Shown: positions 8,060-16,614, counted from the stretch's first letter. The stretch: DNA of 64,000 nucleotides from Planctomycetota bacterium (GCA_021413885.1 JAIOPM010000031.1:273442-337441), one strand, 5' to 3'. A program made the numbers and translations. Notes: generated from the letters alone by a model not told the origin.

Positions 8060-9295
8060 TCAACGCGCGCGGCCCTTCGCCCGCGCGAGGAATTCGGTCA
8101 TGCGCGGCTCTAGGCGCTCGGCGAGCAGCGCGTTGCCGTTCGCGCCGAGGTGCATCTCGCTCCAATACCACCGGCCTTCACGGGGCAGGACTTCGCGCAG
8201 ATCGAGCCATTCGACGCCGACGGCCCGCGTGCGCGCGAGCAACGCGTCGGCGAGGCGGTTGGTCGAATCGAGATCCTCTTCGGAGAGCGCGAGTGCGGCC
8301 ATCGTCTTCGCGCGCGTCTCGCGCCATTGCTCGAACGGCAGGTCGAACGCCGAAGGCACGTAGATCGCGAGCCACGGGATCCTGCGCTCCGCGAGCAGCT
8401 CGCCGATGCCGGTCAACGCGCCGACCGCGGCGCGCAAGGCGGACTCGCGTTGCTCGGGGTGCTCGCGGAAGAAGAGCGTCTGATTCAGGTTCTGCAGCAA
8501 CGGCGCATCGCCGAGTTCGAGCGCCGCGAGCAACTTCGCGTAGTAACCCTCGGGTCGCGGCGGGAGCGAGAGGTGCTCTTGGAACGCGTACGGCCGCAAC
8601 ACCTCGACGAAATCGTTGCCGCCGTACACGCACACGATCACCGCGTCGGGCTTCAGCACGAGGAAGCGTTCGACGACGCCCCAGTAGTGGAAGAACGAGT
8701 AGCTCGACGTGCCGGTGTTGTAGACCTCGACGTTCTTACCCGGCCGAGCCGCCGCGAGCCGCGCCTCGAGTCGATTCGGCCACGACTCCGGGTTGTCGCA
8801 GATGCCTTCGGTGTGCGAGTCGCCGACGGCGAGCACGAACGCGTCGAGCCTGTCGCGCGCGAGCTCGTGATCCTCCCGCGCGCCGTCGGTGTTGGTGCGC
8901 CGCGTCCAATGTCCCTTCGGCAGATCGACCATCGCGTAGTCGAGATCGAGGCCCGCGCGGAAGCGGTAGTAGCAGAGCGGGTCGTATTGGAACTGCGGGC
9001 CGAGGTGGAGCAGGCTGTCGACGTCGGCTTCGGAGAGGTGCTCGCGCACGAGCTTCTTCTTCTCGGCGCGCGCGGTCGGATCGAGTTCGAGCCCGCGCGG
9101 CGCGAGTTGCCGCGTCGCGAGCGCCGCCGCGAGGTCGGCGTTCGCGCGGCTCGCTTCGACGTCCGGGCTCGAACGCGCGCGCCACGTCCTCCAACCGACG
9201 AACAGGATCGCCGCGGCGAGACCGGTTCCGAGGAGGGCCGCGACGATGCGCGCGGTGGCGCGCGGGCTCGTTCCCGCGATGGAGGGATTCGACAC
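8060..9295 (-). CDS. SGNH/GDSL-type membrane-anchored hydrolase-like protein
   Basis: About 411 aa from a GTG at 9295. An ATG at 9322 would overlap the start of the divergent lipoprotein gene by two bases, so the GTG is preferred with modest confidence. One N-terminal membrane helix (RIVAALLGTGLAAAILFVGW) is followed by an SGNH domain. Block I is AVGDSHTEG, block III is VYGGNDFVEV, and block V is EMHLGANGN, which supplies the catalytic His. Such proteins are esterases or O-acetyl transferases/esterases acting on extracellular glycans or lipids. The Glu in EMHLG replaces the usual Asp of the D-x-x-H motif. A second SGNH protein lies at 49688-50698. The true substrate cannot be told from sequence. 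Confidence 0.75.
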   Translation of the reverse strand: MSNPSIAGTSPRATARIVAALLGTGLAAAILFVGWRTWRARSSPDVEASRANADLAAALATRQLAPRGLELDPTARAEKKKLVREHLSEADVDSLLHLGPQFQYDPLCYYRFRAGLDLDYAMVDLPKGHWTRRTNTDGAREDHELARDRLDAFVLAVGDSHTEGICDNPESWPNRLEARLAAARPGKNVEVYNTGTSSYSFFHYWGVVERFLVLKPDAVIVCVYGGNDFVEVLRPYAFQEHLSLPPRPEGYYAKLLAALELGDAPLLQNLNQTLFFREHPEQRESALRAAVGALTGIGELLAERRIPWLAIYVPSAFDLPFEQWRETRAKTMAALALSEEDLDSTNRLADALLARTRAVGVEWLDLREVLPREGRWYWSEMHLGANGNALLAERLEPRMTEFLARAKGRAR

Positions 9296-9320
9296 GGCGC
9301 AGTAGGGTAGCAAGCGTTCC

Positions 9321-10406
9321 ATGCGCTTCTTCCGGTCGTCGTTCGTCGTCCTCGTCTTCGTCGCGAGCGGTTGCGGCGACGAACGCGCGCTCACCGCGAG
9401 ACGCGCGGACGGCAGCGTGCTCTACCGCGGCGTGATGCGCGCCGGAACGCCGGTCGGCGAGTGGGCGCAGTTCCACGCCGACGGTTCGCTCGAGTGGAGC
9501 GGCGTGTTCGACGCGGGGCGCAAGCAAGGCGAGTGGAAGAGCTTCGACGCGAAGGGCGCGCCGAGCGTGGTCTCGCACTGGGATCACGATCGCGAGGACG
9601 GCGAGTGGAGCGAGCGCCATCCGAACGGCGAGCTCTCCGTGCGCGGCAACTATTCCGCCGGCGCGCGCGTCGGCGAATGGCGCGCGTGGCATCCGAACGG
9701 CGTCGAACGTGCGCGCGCGAACTACGTCGCGGGGAAACTCGACGGGCCGGTGACCGAATGGGATGCCGACGGCAAGGAGCTCGTCCGCGGCGCGTACGCC
9801 GACGATCTCCCCACGGCGGAATGGAGCGACTCGTTCCCCGACGGTCGCCCGCGGCGCGTCGTGCACTACGTCGCCGGTCGTTTCGAAGGTCGCGCGCAAC
9901 AGTGGTACACGGACGGCACGACGCTCTCCGACGGCGAGTACCGCGCCGGTTTGCGCGAAGGCGCGTGGACCGACTGGTATCCGAACGGCCGCGTGCAGCG
10001 GATGCAGACGTGGAAGTCCGGCGTCACCGACGGTCCCTCGGAGGAGTTCGACGACAACGGCGTGCGCACGGCGCGCGGCGCGTGGAGCCAAGGCAAGCGC
10101 AGCGGCGCGTGGACCAATTGGCACGCGAACGGTTCGCTCGAAGGCGAAGCGACGTACGTCGACGGCGTGTTGCAGGGAGCGTGCTCGCGCTACCGCGACG
10201 ATGGCAGTCTGTTGTGGAAGGTCGAGTACGTCGACGGCCGCCAACACGGTCCGTTCGAGTCCTTCTACCCGAACGGCGCGCACCGAGCGTCCGGCCGCTA
10301 CGAGGACGACGAGCGCGTCGGCGCGTGGACGTTCTGGTCGGAGGACGGTTCCGTCGACGCAGCGAAGAGCGGCACGTACGCGAAAGGCGTGCGCGCGGGG
10401 CCGTAG
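9321..10406 (+). CDS. MORN-repeat lipoprotein
   Basis: 361 aa. The N-terminus is a lipoprotein signal with lipobox VASGC (Cys 18). The rest is a chain of about thirteen MORN_2-type repeats of roughly 24 residues with the pattern GEWxxFHxDGSLxxxGxYxxGxRxG, for example GEWAQFHADGSLEWSGVFDA and GPFESFYPNGAHRASGRYED. Such repeats form an extended beta structure and mediate binding; some secreted family members occur in toxin-immunity settings, but nothing here points to that. It is divergent from the SGNH gene, with the TAGGGT hexamer at 9303-9308 between them. Downstream is the arginine operon promoter region. Confidence 0.85.
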   Translation: MRFFRSSFVVLVFVASGCGDERALTARRADGSVLYRGVMRAGTPVGEWAQFHADGSLEWSGVFDAGRKQGEWKSFDAKGAPSVVSHWDHDREDGEWSERHPNGELSVRGNYSAGARVGEWRAWHPNGVERARANYVAGKLDGPVTEWDADGKELVRGAYADDLPTAEWSDSFPDGRPRRVVHYVAGRFEGRAQQWYTDGTTLSDGEYRAGLREGAWTDWYPNGRVQRMQTWKSGVTDGPSEEFDDNGVRTARGAWSQGKRSGAWTNWHANGSLEGEATYVDGVLQGACSRYRDDGSLLWKVEYVDGRQHGPFESFYPNGAHRASGRYEDDERVGAWTFWSEDGSVDAAKSGTYAKGVRAGP

Positions 10407-10540
10407 CGCGGAGCCCGCGGCTCGCGGAAAACGGCGGCGTTCATTCGCTCGGCGAGCGAGCTCCTTTCGCGCCGTGGCCGCGATCGGAGGATTGAAGGCC
10501 GCGCGCGTGGCTTGCGCGGCGGCGACGCGTCATTCGCTCG

Positions 10541-10600
10541 ATTACCGAGTATTCGCATAAGTATTCGATTGAACAAACGAGGGGCGACTGAATATTCTCC
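10541..10600 (+). promoter_or_regulatory. Candidate ArgR operator/promoter of the arginine operon
   Basis: This AT-rich patch stands out from its GC-rich surroundings, directly upstream of argR. It contains a direct repeat AGTATTCG at 10548-10555 and 10560-10567 (12-base period) and the palindrome GAATATTC at 10590-10597. Known ARG boxes have TGAAT/ATTCA half-sites in pairs, so these ATTC/GAAT elements are plausible ArgR half-sites and would give autoregulation of the operon. The assignment is inferred from position and resemblance. Confidence 0.55.
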
Positions 10601-10604
10601 CGCC

Positions 10605-11042
10605 TTGAGCCAGACATCCGAACGTCGCTCCGCCATCCGGGCCATCCTGTCCGAGGGCGAGGTCCGCAATCAGTACGAGCTCCTCGTCCGCCTGAAGAAG
10701 AAGGGCTTCGCGGCGAGCCAGCCGGTGCTCTCCCGCGACCTGCGCACGCTCGGCGTCGCGAAGCAGGCCGGCGTCTACCAATTGCTCGAGAGCGAGCGCA
10801 TCACGCCGCTCGGCTCATTGAAGAGTCTGCTGCGCGCCGCCGAGGTGATCCCGCACTTCGTGATGGTGCACTGCGAGCCCGGTGCCGCGAGCGCGGTCGC
10901 TCGCGCGCTCGAGGCCGAGGAAATCCACGGCCTGATCGGATCGGTCGCCGGCGACGACACCGTGCTCGTCGCCGTTTCCTCCGCCGCGGTCGGCCAACGT
11001 GTGCGCCGGCGCGTCGCGGAATTGTTGGAGTCCACGCATTGA
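10605..11042 (+). CDS. argR: Arginine repressor ArgR
   Basis: 145 aa from a TTG at 10605, which lies just after the AT-rich operator region; upstream in-frame codons would run through that region and do not resemble ArgR. The N-terminal winged helix-turn-helix (about 5-60) contains SQPVLSRDLRTLGVAK, the counterpart of the usual SQATISRDI-type motif. The C-terminal oligomerisation and arginine-binding domain (about 70-145) contains the hallmark GSVAGDDTVLV. ArgR is a hexameric arginine-dependent repressor of biosynthetic genes. Its stop overlaps the argG start (TTGA), so it is co-transcribed with the genes it would control. Confidence 0.93.
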   Translation: MSQTSERRSAIRAILSEGEVRNQYELLVRLKKKGFAASQPVLSRDLRTLGVAKQAGVYQLLESERITPLGSLKSLLRAAEVIPHFVMVHCEPGAASAVARALEAEEIHGLIGSVAGDDTVLVAVSSAAVGQRVRRRVAELLESTH

Positions 11043-12277
11043 AGCCTGAATCGATGAAGCAACAACCCCAGCGCGTCCTGCTCGCCTACTCGGGCGGCCT
11101 CGATACTTCTTGGCTGATCGCCTACCTCACGCGCGAACGCGGCGCGGAGGTCACGGCGTTGACCGTCGACTGCGGCGGCTTCAGCGCCGAGGAGAAGGAC
11201 GAGATGCGTGTCCGCGCCGCGACGCTCGGCGCCGTTCGACACCGCTTCGTCGACGCGCGGGAAGAGATGTTCGAGCGCGTCCTGCGCTGGCTCGTCGCCG
11301 GCAACGTGCGCCGCGGCGGCGTCTATCCGTTGTCGGTCGGCGCCGAGCGCGGGCTCCAAGCGGAGATCCTCGCGCGCGTCGGACGCGACGAAGGCTTCGA
11401 CGCCGTCAGCCACGGTTGCACCGCGGCCGGTAACGACCAAGTGCGCTTCGAGGCCGCCCTCGCGACGCTCGCGCCGAAACTCCAAGTGCTCGCGCCGGTG
11501 CGCGACCTCGGTCCGAGCCGCGACGACCAACGCGCGTACCTGAAGGCGCAAGGTCTTCCGGTTCCGCCGTCGGGCGGCAAGTACTCGGTCAACGCGGGCC
11601 TGTGGGGCCTGACGATCGGCGGCGCGGAGCTGCACACGTCGAACGAGCCGCTCGCCGAAGACGCGTGGCATTGGACGCGCAACGGCTCGGGCCGTCGTCG
11701 TCTGCGCGTCGGTTTCGAGCAAGGCGTGCCGTGCTCGCTCGACGGCGTCGCCATCGAACCGGTGACCTTGATCGAGACGTTGAACCGCGAAGCAGGCGCG
11801 CTCGGCGTCGGCCGCGGCTATCACCTCGGCGACACGGTGCTCGGCATCAAGGGTCGCATCGCGTTCGAAGCGCCGGCGGCGGAAGTGTTGCTGCTCGCGC
11901 ACCGCGAACTCGAGAAGCTCGTCCTCACCGAGGACCAACGCTTCTGGAAGGACCATCTCGGCGAGGTGTACGGCAAGCGCCTGCACCAAGGCCTCTTCCA
12001 CGATCCGTTCCAACGCGACCTCGAGGCGTTCTTCGCTTCGACGCAAGCGCGTGTCACCGGCACGGCTTCGGTCGAGCTCGCGAACGGTCGCGCGCTCGTC
12101 GACGGCGTCGAGTCGCCGTTCAGTCTGCTCGCCGCGTCCGACGCCAAGTACGGCGAACGCGCGGGCTCGAACTCGGATCCGCGCGCGGCGCTCGGCCTCG
12201 CGCGCGTGCTCGCGGAACCGGCGCGGCTCTACAAGCGCGCCGGCGAGAACCAATCGATTCAGGAGGTGACGCGATGA
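11039..12277 (+). CDS. argG: Argininosuccinate synthase
   Basis: 412 aa from the TTG at 11039, which overlaps the argR stop; an ATG at 11054 is an alternative. The N-type ATP pyrophosphatase loop AYSGGLDTS is near residue 17. Further marks are VSHGCTAAGNDQVRFE and LGPSRDDQRAYL, where the family carries its citrulline/aspartate-binding residues. The enzyme joins citrulline and aspartate using ATP. The overall sequence departs from the classical type, which is seen in other arginine clusters that use acyl-ornithine carbamoyltransferases. The reading frame is intact. The next start (ATGA overlap) is preceded by a strong AGGAGGTG ribosome-binding site inside the end of this gene. Confidence 0.9.
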   Translation: MKPESMKQQPQRVLLAYSGGLDTSWLIAYLTRERGAEVTALTVDCGGFSAEEKDEMRVRAATLGAVRHRFVDAREEMFERVLRWLVAGNVRRGGVYPLSVGAERGLQAEILARVGRDEGFDAVSHGCTAAGNDQVRFEAALATLAPKLQVLAPVRDLGPSRDDQRAYLKAQGLPVPPSGGKYSVNAGLWGLTIGGAELHTSNEPLAEDAWHWTRNGSGRRRLRVGFEQGVPCSLDGVAIEPVTLIETLNREAGALGVGRGYHLGDTVLGIKGRIAFEAPAAEVLLLAHRELEKLVLTEDQRFWKDHLGEVYGKRLHQGLFHDPFQRDLEAFFASTQARVTGTASVELANGRALVDGVESPFSLLAASDAKYGERAGSNSDPRAALGLARVLAEPARLYKRAGENQSIQEVTR

Positions 12278-13341
12278 CCCGCGTGACGTTGGACAAGATC
12301 GCGTCGGTGACGCTGCGTTTGGAACTGACCAAGGATGCCGTGCTCGGCGACGAGATCCCGGCGGAAGCCGGCACCGTGATCGCGGGCCGCATCAAGAACG
12401 CGAAGACGACCTACAACACGCTCGAAGACGTGCACGGCCGCATGGTCGCGCTGCATCCCGGCGACGTCGTCGCGGGAGCGCTCGGCCACCGCGATGCGCT
12501 CTACGGTTATTCGGGTCGCGTGCCGCGCAAGGTCGCGGTCGGGGACGAGCTCCAGATGCTCAACATCGGCGGCGTGATCGGCGCGGGCGCGAAGGCGACG
12601 CCGGGTCTCGGCGAACCGTTCCGCATCGAAGTGCTCGGCTCCGTGCTGCGCTTCCCTTACCTCGGCACGCGCGTCGGCGTTCCGGCGCAAGTGCAGCAAG
12701 CGGCGTTGCCGCATCGTCCGTTGCCCGCGCGCATTCCGCCGGTCGTCGCGCTCGTCGGCACGTGCATGGACGCGGGCAAGACGACGGCGGCGAGCGTCAT
12801 CATCGGCGAGCTCTCGCGCGGCGGCGCGCGCATCGCGGCCGGCAAGTTGACCGGCGTCTCGTTGCGTCGTGACGTCTTGCAGATGCACGACTGCGGCGCG
12901 GACGCGGTCTCGATCTTCACCGACTTCGGCGTCGTGACGACCAACGAGCACAACGTGCTCTCGGCCGCGTACGCCGCGATCGCGCACCTCGCGGAGTCCG
13001 AACCGGACTTGCTGGTGCTCGAGATGGGCGACGGCCTGCTCGGCACGTACGGCGTGCACACGTTGCTCTCCGATCCCGCGTTGCGCGCGACGCTGCACTC
13101 GGTCGTGCTGTGCGCGCAGGATCCGGTCGGCGCGTGGGGCGGAGCGCAGATCCTCAAGGATCGTTACGGCCTCGGGGTCGACGTGATTTCCGGTCGCGTC
13201 ACCGACACGCCGGTCGGCATGCGCTTCTGCACCGAGAAGCTCGGCGTCCCGGCGTGGAACGCGCTGCGCGACGGCCATCGTCTCGCGCAGACGATCAAGA
13301 CCAAACTCGCGGCGAGCGCGTCGCTCGAGGTCGGTTCGTGA
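12274..13341 (+). CDS. P-loop protein resembling DUF1611/DgcN, inside the arginine operon
   Basis: 355 aa. The N-terminal region (about 1-130) is beta-rich with HPGDVVAGALGHRDALYGYS. The C-terminal region (about 155-340) is a P-loop domain: Walker A GTCMDAGKTTAA at 162-173, then KLTGVSLRRDV (191-201), ADAVSIFTDFG (209-219) and LLVLEMGDGLLGTYGV (246-261). This order resembles the DUF1611 family, whose characterised member DgcN is reported as a D-glutamate N-acetyltransferase. The match is from memory of family patterns, not a search. It lies between argG and argC with 4-base overlaps at both ends, and the operon has no recognised gene for N-acetylglutamate formation. An acyl-transfer role in arginine synthesis is therefore a reasonable but unproved inference. 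Confidence 0.7.
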   Translation: MTRVTLDKIASVTLRLELTKDAVLGDEIPAEAGTVIAGRIKNAKTTYNTLEDVHGRMVALHPGDVVAGALGHRDALYGYSGRVPRKVAVGDELQMLNIGGVIGAGAKATPGLGEPFRIEVLGSVLRFPYLGTRVGVPAQVQQAALPHRPLPARIPPVVALVGTCMDAGKTTAASVIIGELSRGGARIAAGKLTGVSLRRDVLQMHDCGADAVSIFTDFGVVTTNEHNVLSAAYAAIAHLAESEPDLLVLEMGDGLLGTYGVHTLLSDPALRATLHSVVLCAQDPVGAWGGAQILKDRYGLGVDVISGRVTDTPVGMRFCTEKLGVPAWNALRDGHRLAQTIKTKLAASASLEVGS

Positions 13342-14423
13342 GCACCGCCGTCGCTTCGAAGTCGCGGGTCGAGACCGTCCCGCTGTGGGTCTTCGGCGCG
13401 AGCGGCATGCTCGGCGGCGAGTTGCTGCGTCTGCTCGAAACGCACCCCGCGTTCGCGCCGACGGCGGTTTCGCGCAAGATCACGTCGCTCGCCGACGCGC
13501 AGCCGCACGTGCGGTCGCAGGTCGCGCTGTCGAACGTCGACGATGCCGAACGAGCGCTCGGTCGCGCGCTCGAACGCGGACCGGCCGCGCTCGCGCTGTC
13601 GTTGCCGCACGGCGAATCGGGCGAGCTCTTCGCGCGCCTCCGCACGACGCTCGGCTCGCGGCTCGACAACTTGACGGTCGTCGACCTCGCGGCCGATTTC
13701 CGTCTCGCGGATCCCGCGCTCTACCGCGCGACCTACGGCCACGCGCATCCGTGCGTCGACGAGCTCGCCTCGTTCGCGTACGGCCTGCCCGAGTTCCACC
13801 GCGCGCGCATCGCCGCGTCGAAGCGCACCGCGGCCGCCGGTTGTTTCGCGACCGCGCTGCAACTCGCCGTCGTGCCCGCGGCGCGTGCGGGGATCCTCGA
13901 CGAGCACATGCCGTGGATCCTGCATGGCGTCACGGGTTCGAGCGGCTCCGGCGCCGAGCCCAAGCCCGGCACGCACCATCCGTATCGCCACGCGAATCTG
14001 TGGGCGTACTCGCTCGACGGTCACCGCCACGAAGCCGAGCTCGCGCAAGCGCTCGAGCCCGCGCACGCGAAGCTCCACTTCGTCGCGCACTCCGGCCCGT
14101 TCGCGCGCGGCATCCATCTGACGTGCGCGTTGCCGCTCGCGAAGTCGCTCTCGACTTCCGAAGCGCACGCTCTCTACGCCGCCGCGTTCGCCGACGAGCC
14201 GTTCGTCGAGGTCGTCGAAACCGGCGTGCCCGACTTGCGTCGCGTCGTCGGCTCGAACCGCGCGGCGCTCGGACTCAACGTGCGCGGCGACGTGCTCACC
14301 GTGCTCTGCACGCTCGACAACCTCGTGAAAGGCGGCGCCGGTCAAGCGCTGCAGTGTCTGAACCTGATGTTCGGTTTCCCGGAGACCTGGGGCCTGCCCC
14401 GTTCCGGACTGGGAGTCGTCTGA
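13338..14423 (+). CDS. argC: N-acyl-gamma-glutamyl-phosphate reductase
   Basis: 361 aa from a GTG at 13338 that overlaps the preceding stop (GTGA). The NAD(P)-binding loop is FGASGMLGGELLRLL near residues 19-33. The catalytic Cys is in AAGCFATA (Cys 169), and the His motif GHRHEAEL is near 228-235. Other family marks are VDLAADFRL and GVTGSSGSG. The enzyme reduces N-acyl-glutamyl phosphate to the semialdehyde, the third step of the pathway. The GASGMLG dinucleotide loop replaces the more common GASGYxG. It is followed at once by argD, the two sharing one base (TGATG). Confidence 0.93.
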   Translation: MSTAVASKSRVETVPLWVFGASGMLGGELLRLLETHPAFAPTAVSRKITSLADAQPHVRSQVALSNVDDAERALGRALERGPAALALSLPHGESGELFARLRTTLGSRLDNLTVVDLAADFRLADPALYRATYGHAHPCVDELASFAYGLPEFHRARIAASKRTAAAGCFATALQLAVVPAARAGILDEHMPWILHGVTGSSGSGAEPKPGTHHPYRHANLWAYSLDGHRHEAELAQALEPAHAKLHFVAHSGPFARGIHLTCALPLAKSLSTSEAHALYAAAFADEPFVEVVETGVPDLRRVVGSNRAALGLNVRGDVLTVLCTLDNLVKGGAGQALQCLNLMFGFPETWGLPRSGLGVV

Positions 14424-15562
14424 TGAAGTTGACGGAGTTCCGCGCCTACAAGCGTCTTTCGATCTCGGTCGTCGCGGCGGAGGGTTGCGAGCTCGTGCTC
14501 GCCGACGGCCGTCGCGTGCTCGATCTGTACGGCGGGCACTGCGTCAACACGCTCGGCGCGGGCGACGAAGAACTCGGCCTGACGATCCAACGTCAGTGGA
14601 AGCGTCTGTCGTTCGCGACCAACTTGCTCGACCACGCGCCGCGCCGCGATTTCCAAAACGCGTTCGCCGCGAATCTGCCGGCGGGCGAGTGGCAGTACTT
14701 CTGCACCAACAGCGGCGCCGAGGCGAACGAGAACGCGCTCAAGCTCGCGCTCGCGGCGACCGGCCGTTCGAAGGTCGTGTACTTCAAGGGCGCGTTCCAC
14801 GGACGCACCGCGGCGGCGGCGGCGGTGAGCGACACCAAGCTCGCGGCCTTCCCGTCGACTCCGTTCACCGCGGTGAAGTTGCCGTGGGGCGACGAGCTCG
14901 CGGCGCGCGCCGCGATCGACGCAACCGTCGGCGCGGTGATCCTCGAGCCGATCCAATCGCTCGCGGGCGTCGTCGAACCGCCGACCGGTTTCCTCGAGAG
15001 CGTGCGTCGCGCGTGCGATCACGCCGGCGCGTTGCTGATCTTCGACGAAGTGCAAACGGGCAACGGCCGCCTCGGCGTGCCTTGGGCGTCGCAACATTTC
15101 GGCGTGATCCCCGATCTCTTCACGACCGCGAAGGGCGCGGCCGCGGGCCTGCCGATCGGCTTGACCGTGTTGAAGAGCGAGCTCGCGACGCGCGTTCCGG
15201 AGAGTCTCCTCGGCTCGACGTTCGGCGGCGGGCCGGTGGTGCTCGCGGCGGCGGCGGAAACCGCGCGTCGCATCGCGGCGCCGGGGTTCCTCGAGCGCGT
15301 GCGCGCGACGTCGGCGGCGTTGAAGCGCGCGTCGATGCACGGGCCGGTGACCGGCGTGCGCGGCGCGGGGTTGTTGCTCGGGCTCGAGCTCGAGCAAGGC
15401 CACGTCGCGGCGACCGTGCGTGATCGTCTGCTCGAACGCGGTGTGCTCGTCGGCACCAGCGACGATCCGCGCATCCTGCGGCTCTCGCCGTCGTTGACGC
15501 TCGAACCGCACGAGGCCTCGCGGCTCGAGGAAGCGCTCGATTCCCTCACGGTGCCGGCGTGA
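14423..15562 (+). CDS. argD: Acylornithine aminotransferase
   Basis: 379 aa, PLP fold type I, class III. Phosphate-binding NSGAEANENALK lies at about 96-107, the aspartate motif LIFDEVQTGNGR at about 205-216, and the PLP lysine is Lys 237 in TTAKGAAAGLPIG. The enzyme converts the acyl-glutamate semialdehyde to acyl-ornithine with glutamate as amino donor. Length and motifs are normal for ArgD. It begins at the last base of the argC stop codon and ends in a GTGA overlap with the carbamoyltransferase gene, so expression of the three is coupled. Confidence 0.93.
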   Translation: MKLTEFRAYKRLSISVVAAEGCELVLADGRRVLDLYGGHCVNTLGAGDEELGLTIQRQWKRLSFATNLLDHAPRRDFQNAFAANLPAGEWQYFCTNSGAEANENALKLALAATGRSKVVYFKGAFHGRTAAAAAVSDTKLAAFPSTPFTAVKLPWGDELAARAAIDATVGAVILEPIQSLAGVVEPPTGFLESVRRACDHAGALLIFDEVQTGNGRLGVPWASQHFGVIPDLFTTAKGAAAGLPIGLTVLKSELATRVPESLLGSTFGGGPVVLAAAAETARRIAAPGFLERVRATSAALKRASMHGPVTGVRGAGLLLGLELEQGHVAATVRDRLLERGVLVGTSDDPRILRLSPSLTLEPHEASRLEEALDSLTVPA

Positions 15563-16614
15563 ACGGCCTCTACCACTTGGGCGAGCTGTCGACCGCGATG
15601 GTCGAGCGGCTCGCGCAGCGCGCGTTGGAGTTGCGCCGCGGCGTCGAGCCGTTGCGTTTCCCCGGCCGCGGCCTCGGGCTGCTCTTCCTCTCGCCGTCGT
15701 TGCGCACGCAGGCGTCGTTCCAACGCGCGGCGGCGAAGCTCGGCCTCGACCTCGTGCAGTTGCAGAGCGGCGGCAACGGCGTGTGGCAACTCGAACTCGA
15801 GGACGGCGCCGTGATGAACGGCACCAGCGTCGAACACATCCGCGAAGCCGCGGCGGTGCTCGGGCGTTTCGTCGACGTGCTCGCGGTGCGCGCGTTCTCC
15901 GGCGGCAAGGATCTCGAGCTCGATCTCGCCGATCCGATCGTCGCGGGCTTCCGCCGTTTCGCCGGCGTGCCGATCGTCAACATGGAGAGCGCGCTGTGGC
16001 ATCCGTGCCAGGCGCTCGCCGATTGGACGACAATGGACATGCTCGGCGTCGACCGCCGCGCGAAGTTCGTGTTGACGTGGGCGAATCACCCGAAGGCGTT
16101 GCCGCACGCGGTGCCGAACTCGACGCTCGCGATGGCGTTGCAGCGCGGCATGGACGTCGTGCTCGCGCGGCCCGAGGGTTACGACCTGCACCCGAGCGCG
16201 CTCGCGGAAGCGAAACGTCTCGCGAGCGCTTCTGGCGGAAAGCTCACGATCACCTCCGATCGCAACGCGGTCGAAGGCGCCTCGATCGTCTACGCGAAGT
16301 CGTGGGGCTCGCTCGAAGCGTGGGGCGACGCCGAGAAGGAGCAGCGCATGCGTGCGGCGCTCGCGCACTGGTGCGTCGACGCGCAGACGATGCAGCGCGC
16401 CGGCCCGAACGCGCGCTTCATGCACTGCTTGCCGGTGCGGCGCAACGTCGTCGTGAAGGACGAAGTGCTCGACGGACCGACGTCCGTCGTGATCGATCAA
16501 GCCGAGAACCGCTTGCACGCGCAGACGGCGCTGCTCGAGCGGCAATTCTTGGAGTTGGAAATGCAATCGAAGGGCAAGAGGAGTTCGTTGGAGCTCCAGG
16601 AGGTTCGCCCATGA
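15559..16614 (+). CDS. argF': N-acyl-L-ornithine carbamoyltransferase (AOTCase/SOTCase type)
   Basis: 351 aa from a GTG overlapping the argD stop. Carbamoyl-phosphate motifs are SPSLRTQ (residues 45-51), HPCQALAD (148-155) and HCLPVRRNV (289-297). The segments TWANHPKALPHAVPNS (173-188) and ENRLHAQ near the C-terminus are typical of acetyl- or succinyl-ornithine transcarbamylases and not of ordinary ArgF. In that family the residue three positions after the MDG-type motif decides acyl preference: Glu in the Xanthomonas acetyl enzyme and Pro in the Bacteroides succinyl enzyme. Here the corresponding residue appears to be Val 91 (NGTSVEH). The product would be an N-acylcitrulline. Which acyl group is used cannot be read from this. 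Confidence 0.88.
   Translation: MNGLYHLGELSTAMVERLAQRALELRRGVEPLRFPGRGLGLLFLSPSLRTQASFQRAAAKLGLDLVQLQSGGNGVWQLELEDGAVMNGTSVEHIREAAAVLGRFVDVLAVRAFSGGKDLELDLADPIVAGFRRFAGVPIVNMESALWHPCQALADWTTMDMLGVDRRAKFVLTWANHPKALPHAVPNSTLAMALQRGMDVVLARPEGYDLHPSALAEAKRLASASGGKLTITSDRNAVEGASIVYAKSWGSLEAWGDAEKEQRMRAALAHWCVDAQTMQRAGPNARFMHCLPVRRNVVVKDEVLDGPTSVVIDQAENRLHAQTALLERQFLELEMQSKGKRSSLELQEVRP

Noticed and set aside
5345..8113. Plus-strand open frame of 922 codons
   Set aside because: It is the antisense shadow of the sigma-factor gene, which has complete regions 2 and 4 and regular repeats.
10407..10540. A small gene between the MORN lipoprotein and argR
   Set aside because: Open frames there are short, lack ribosome-binding sites and read as Arg-rich. 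The region is better seen as promoter space for the arginine operon.
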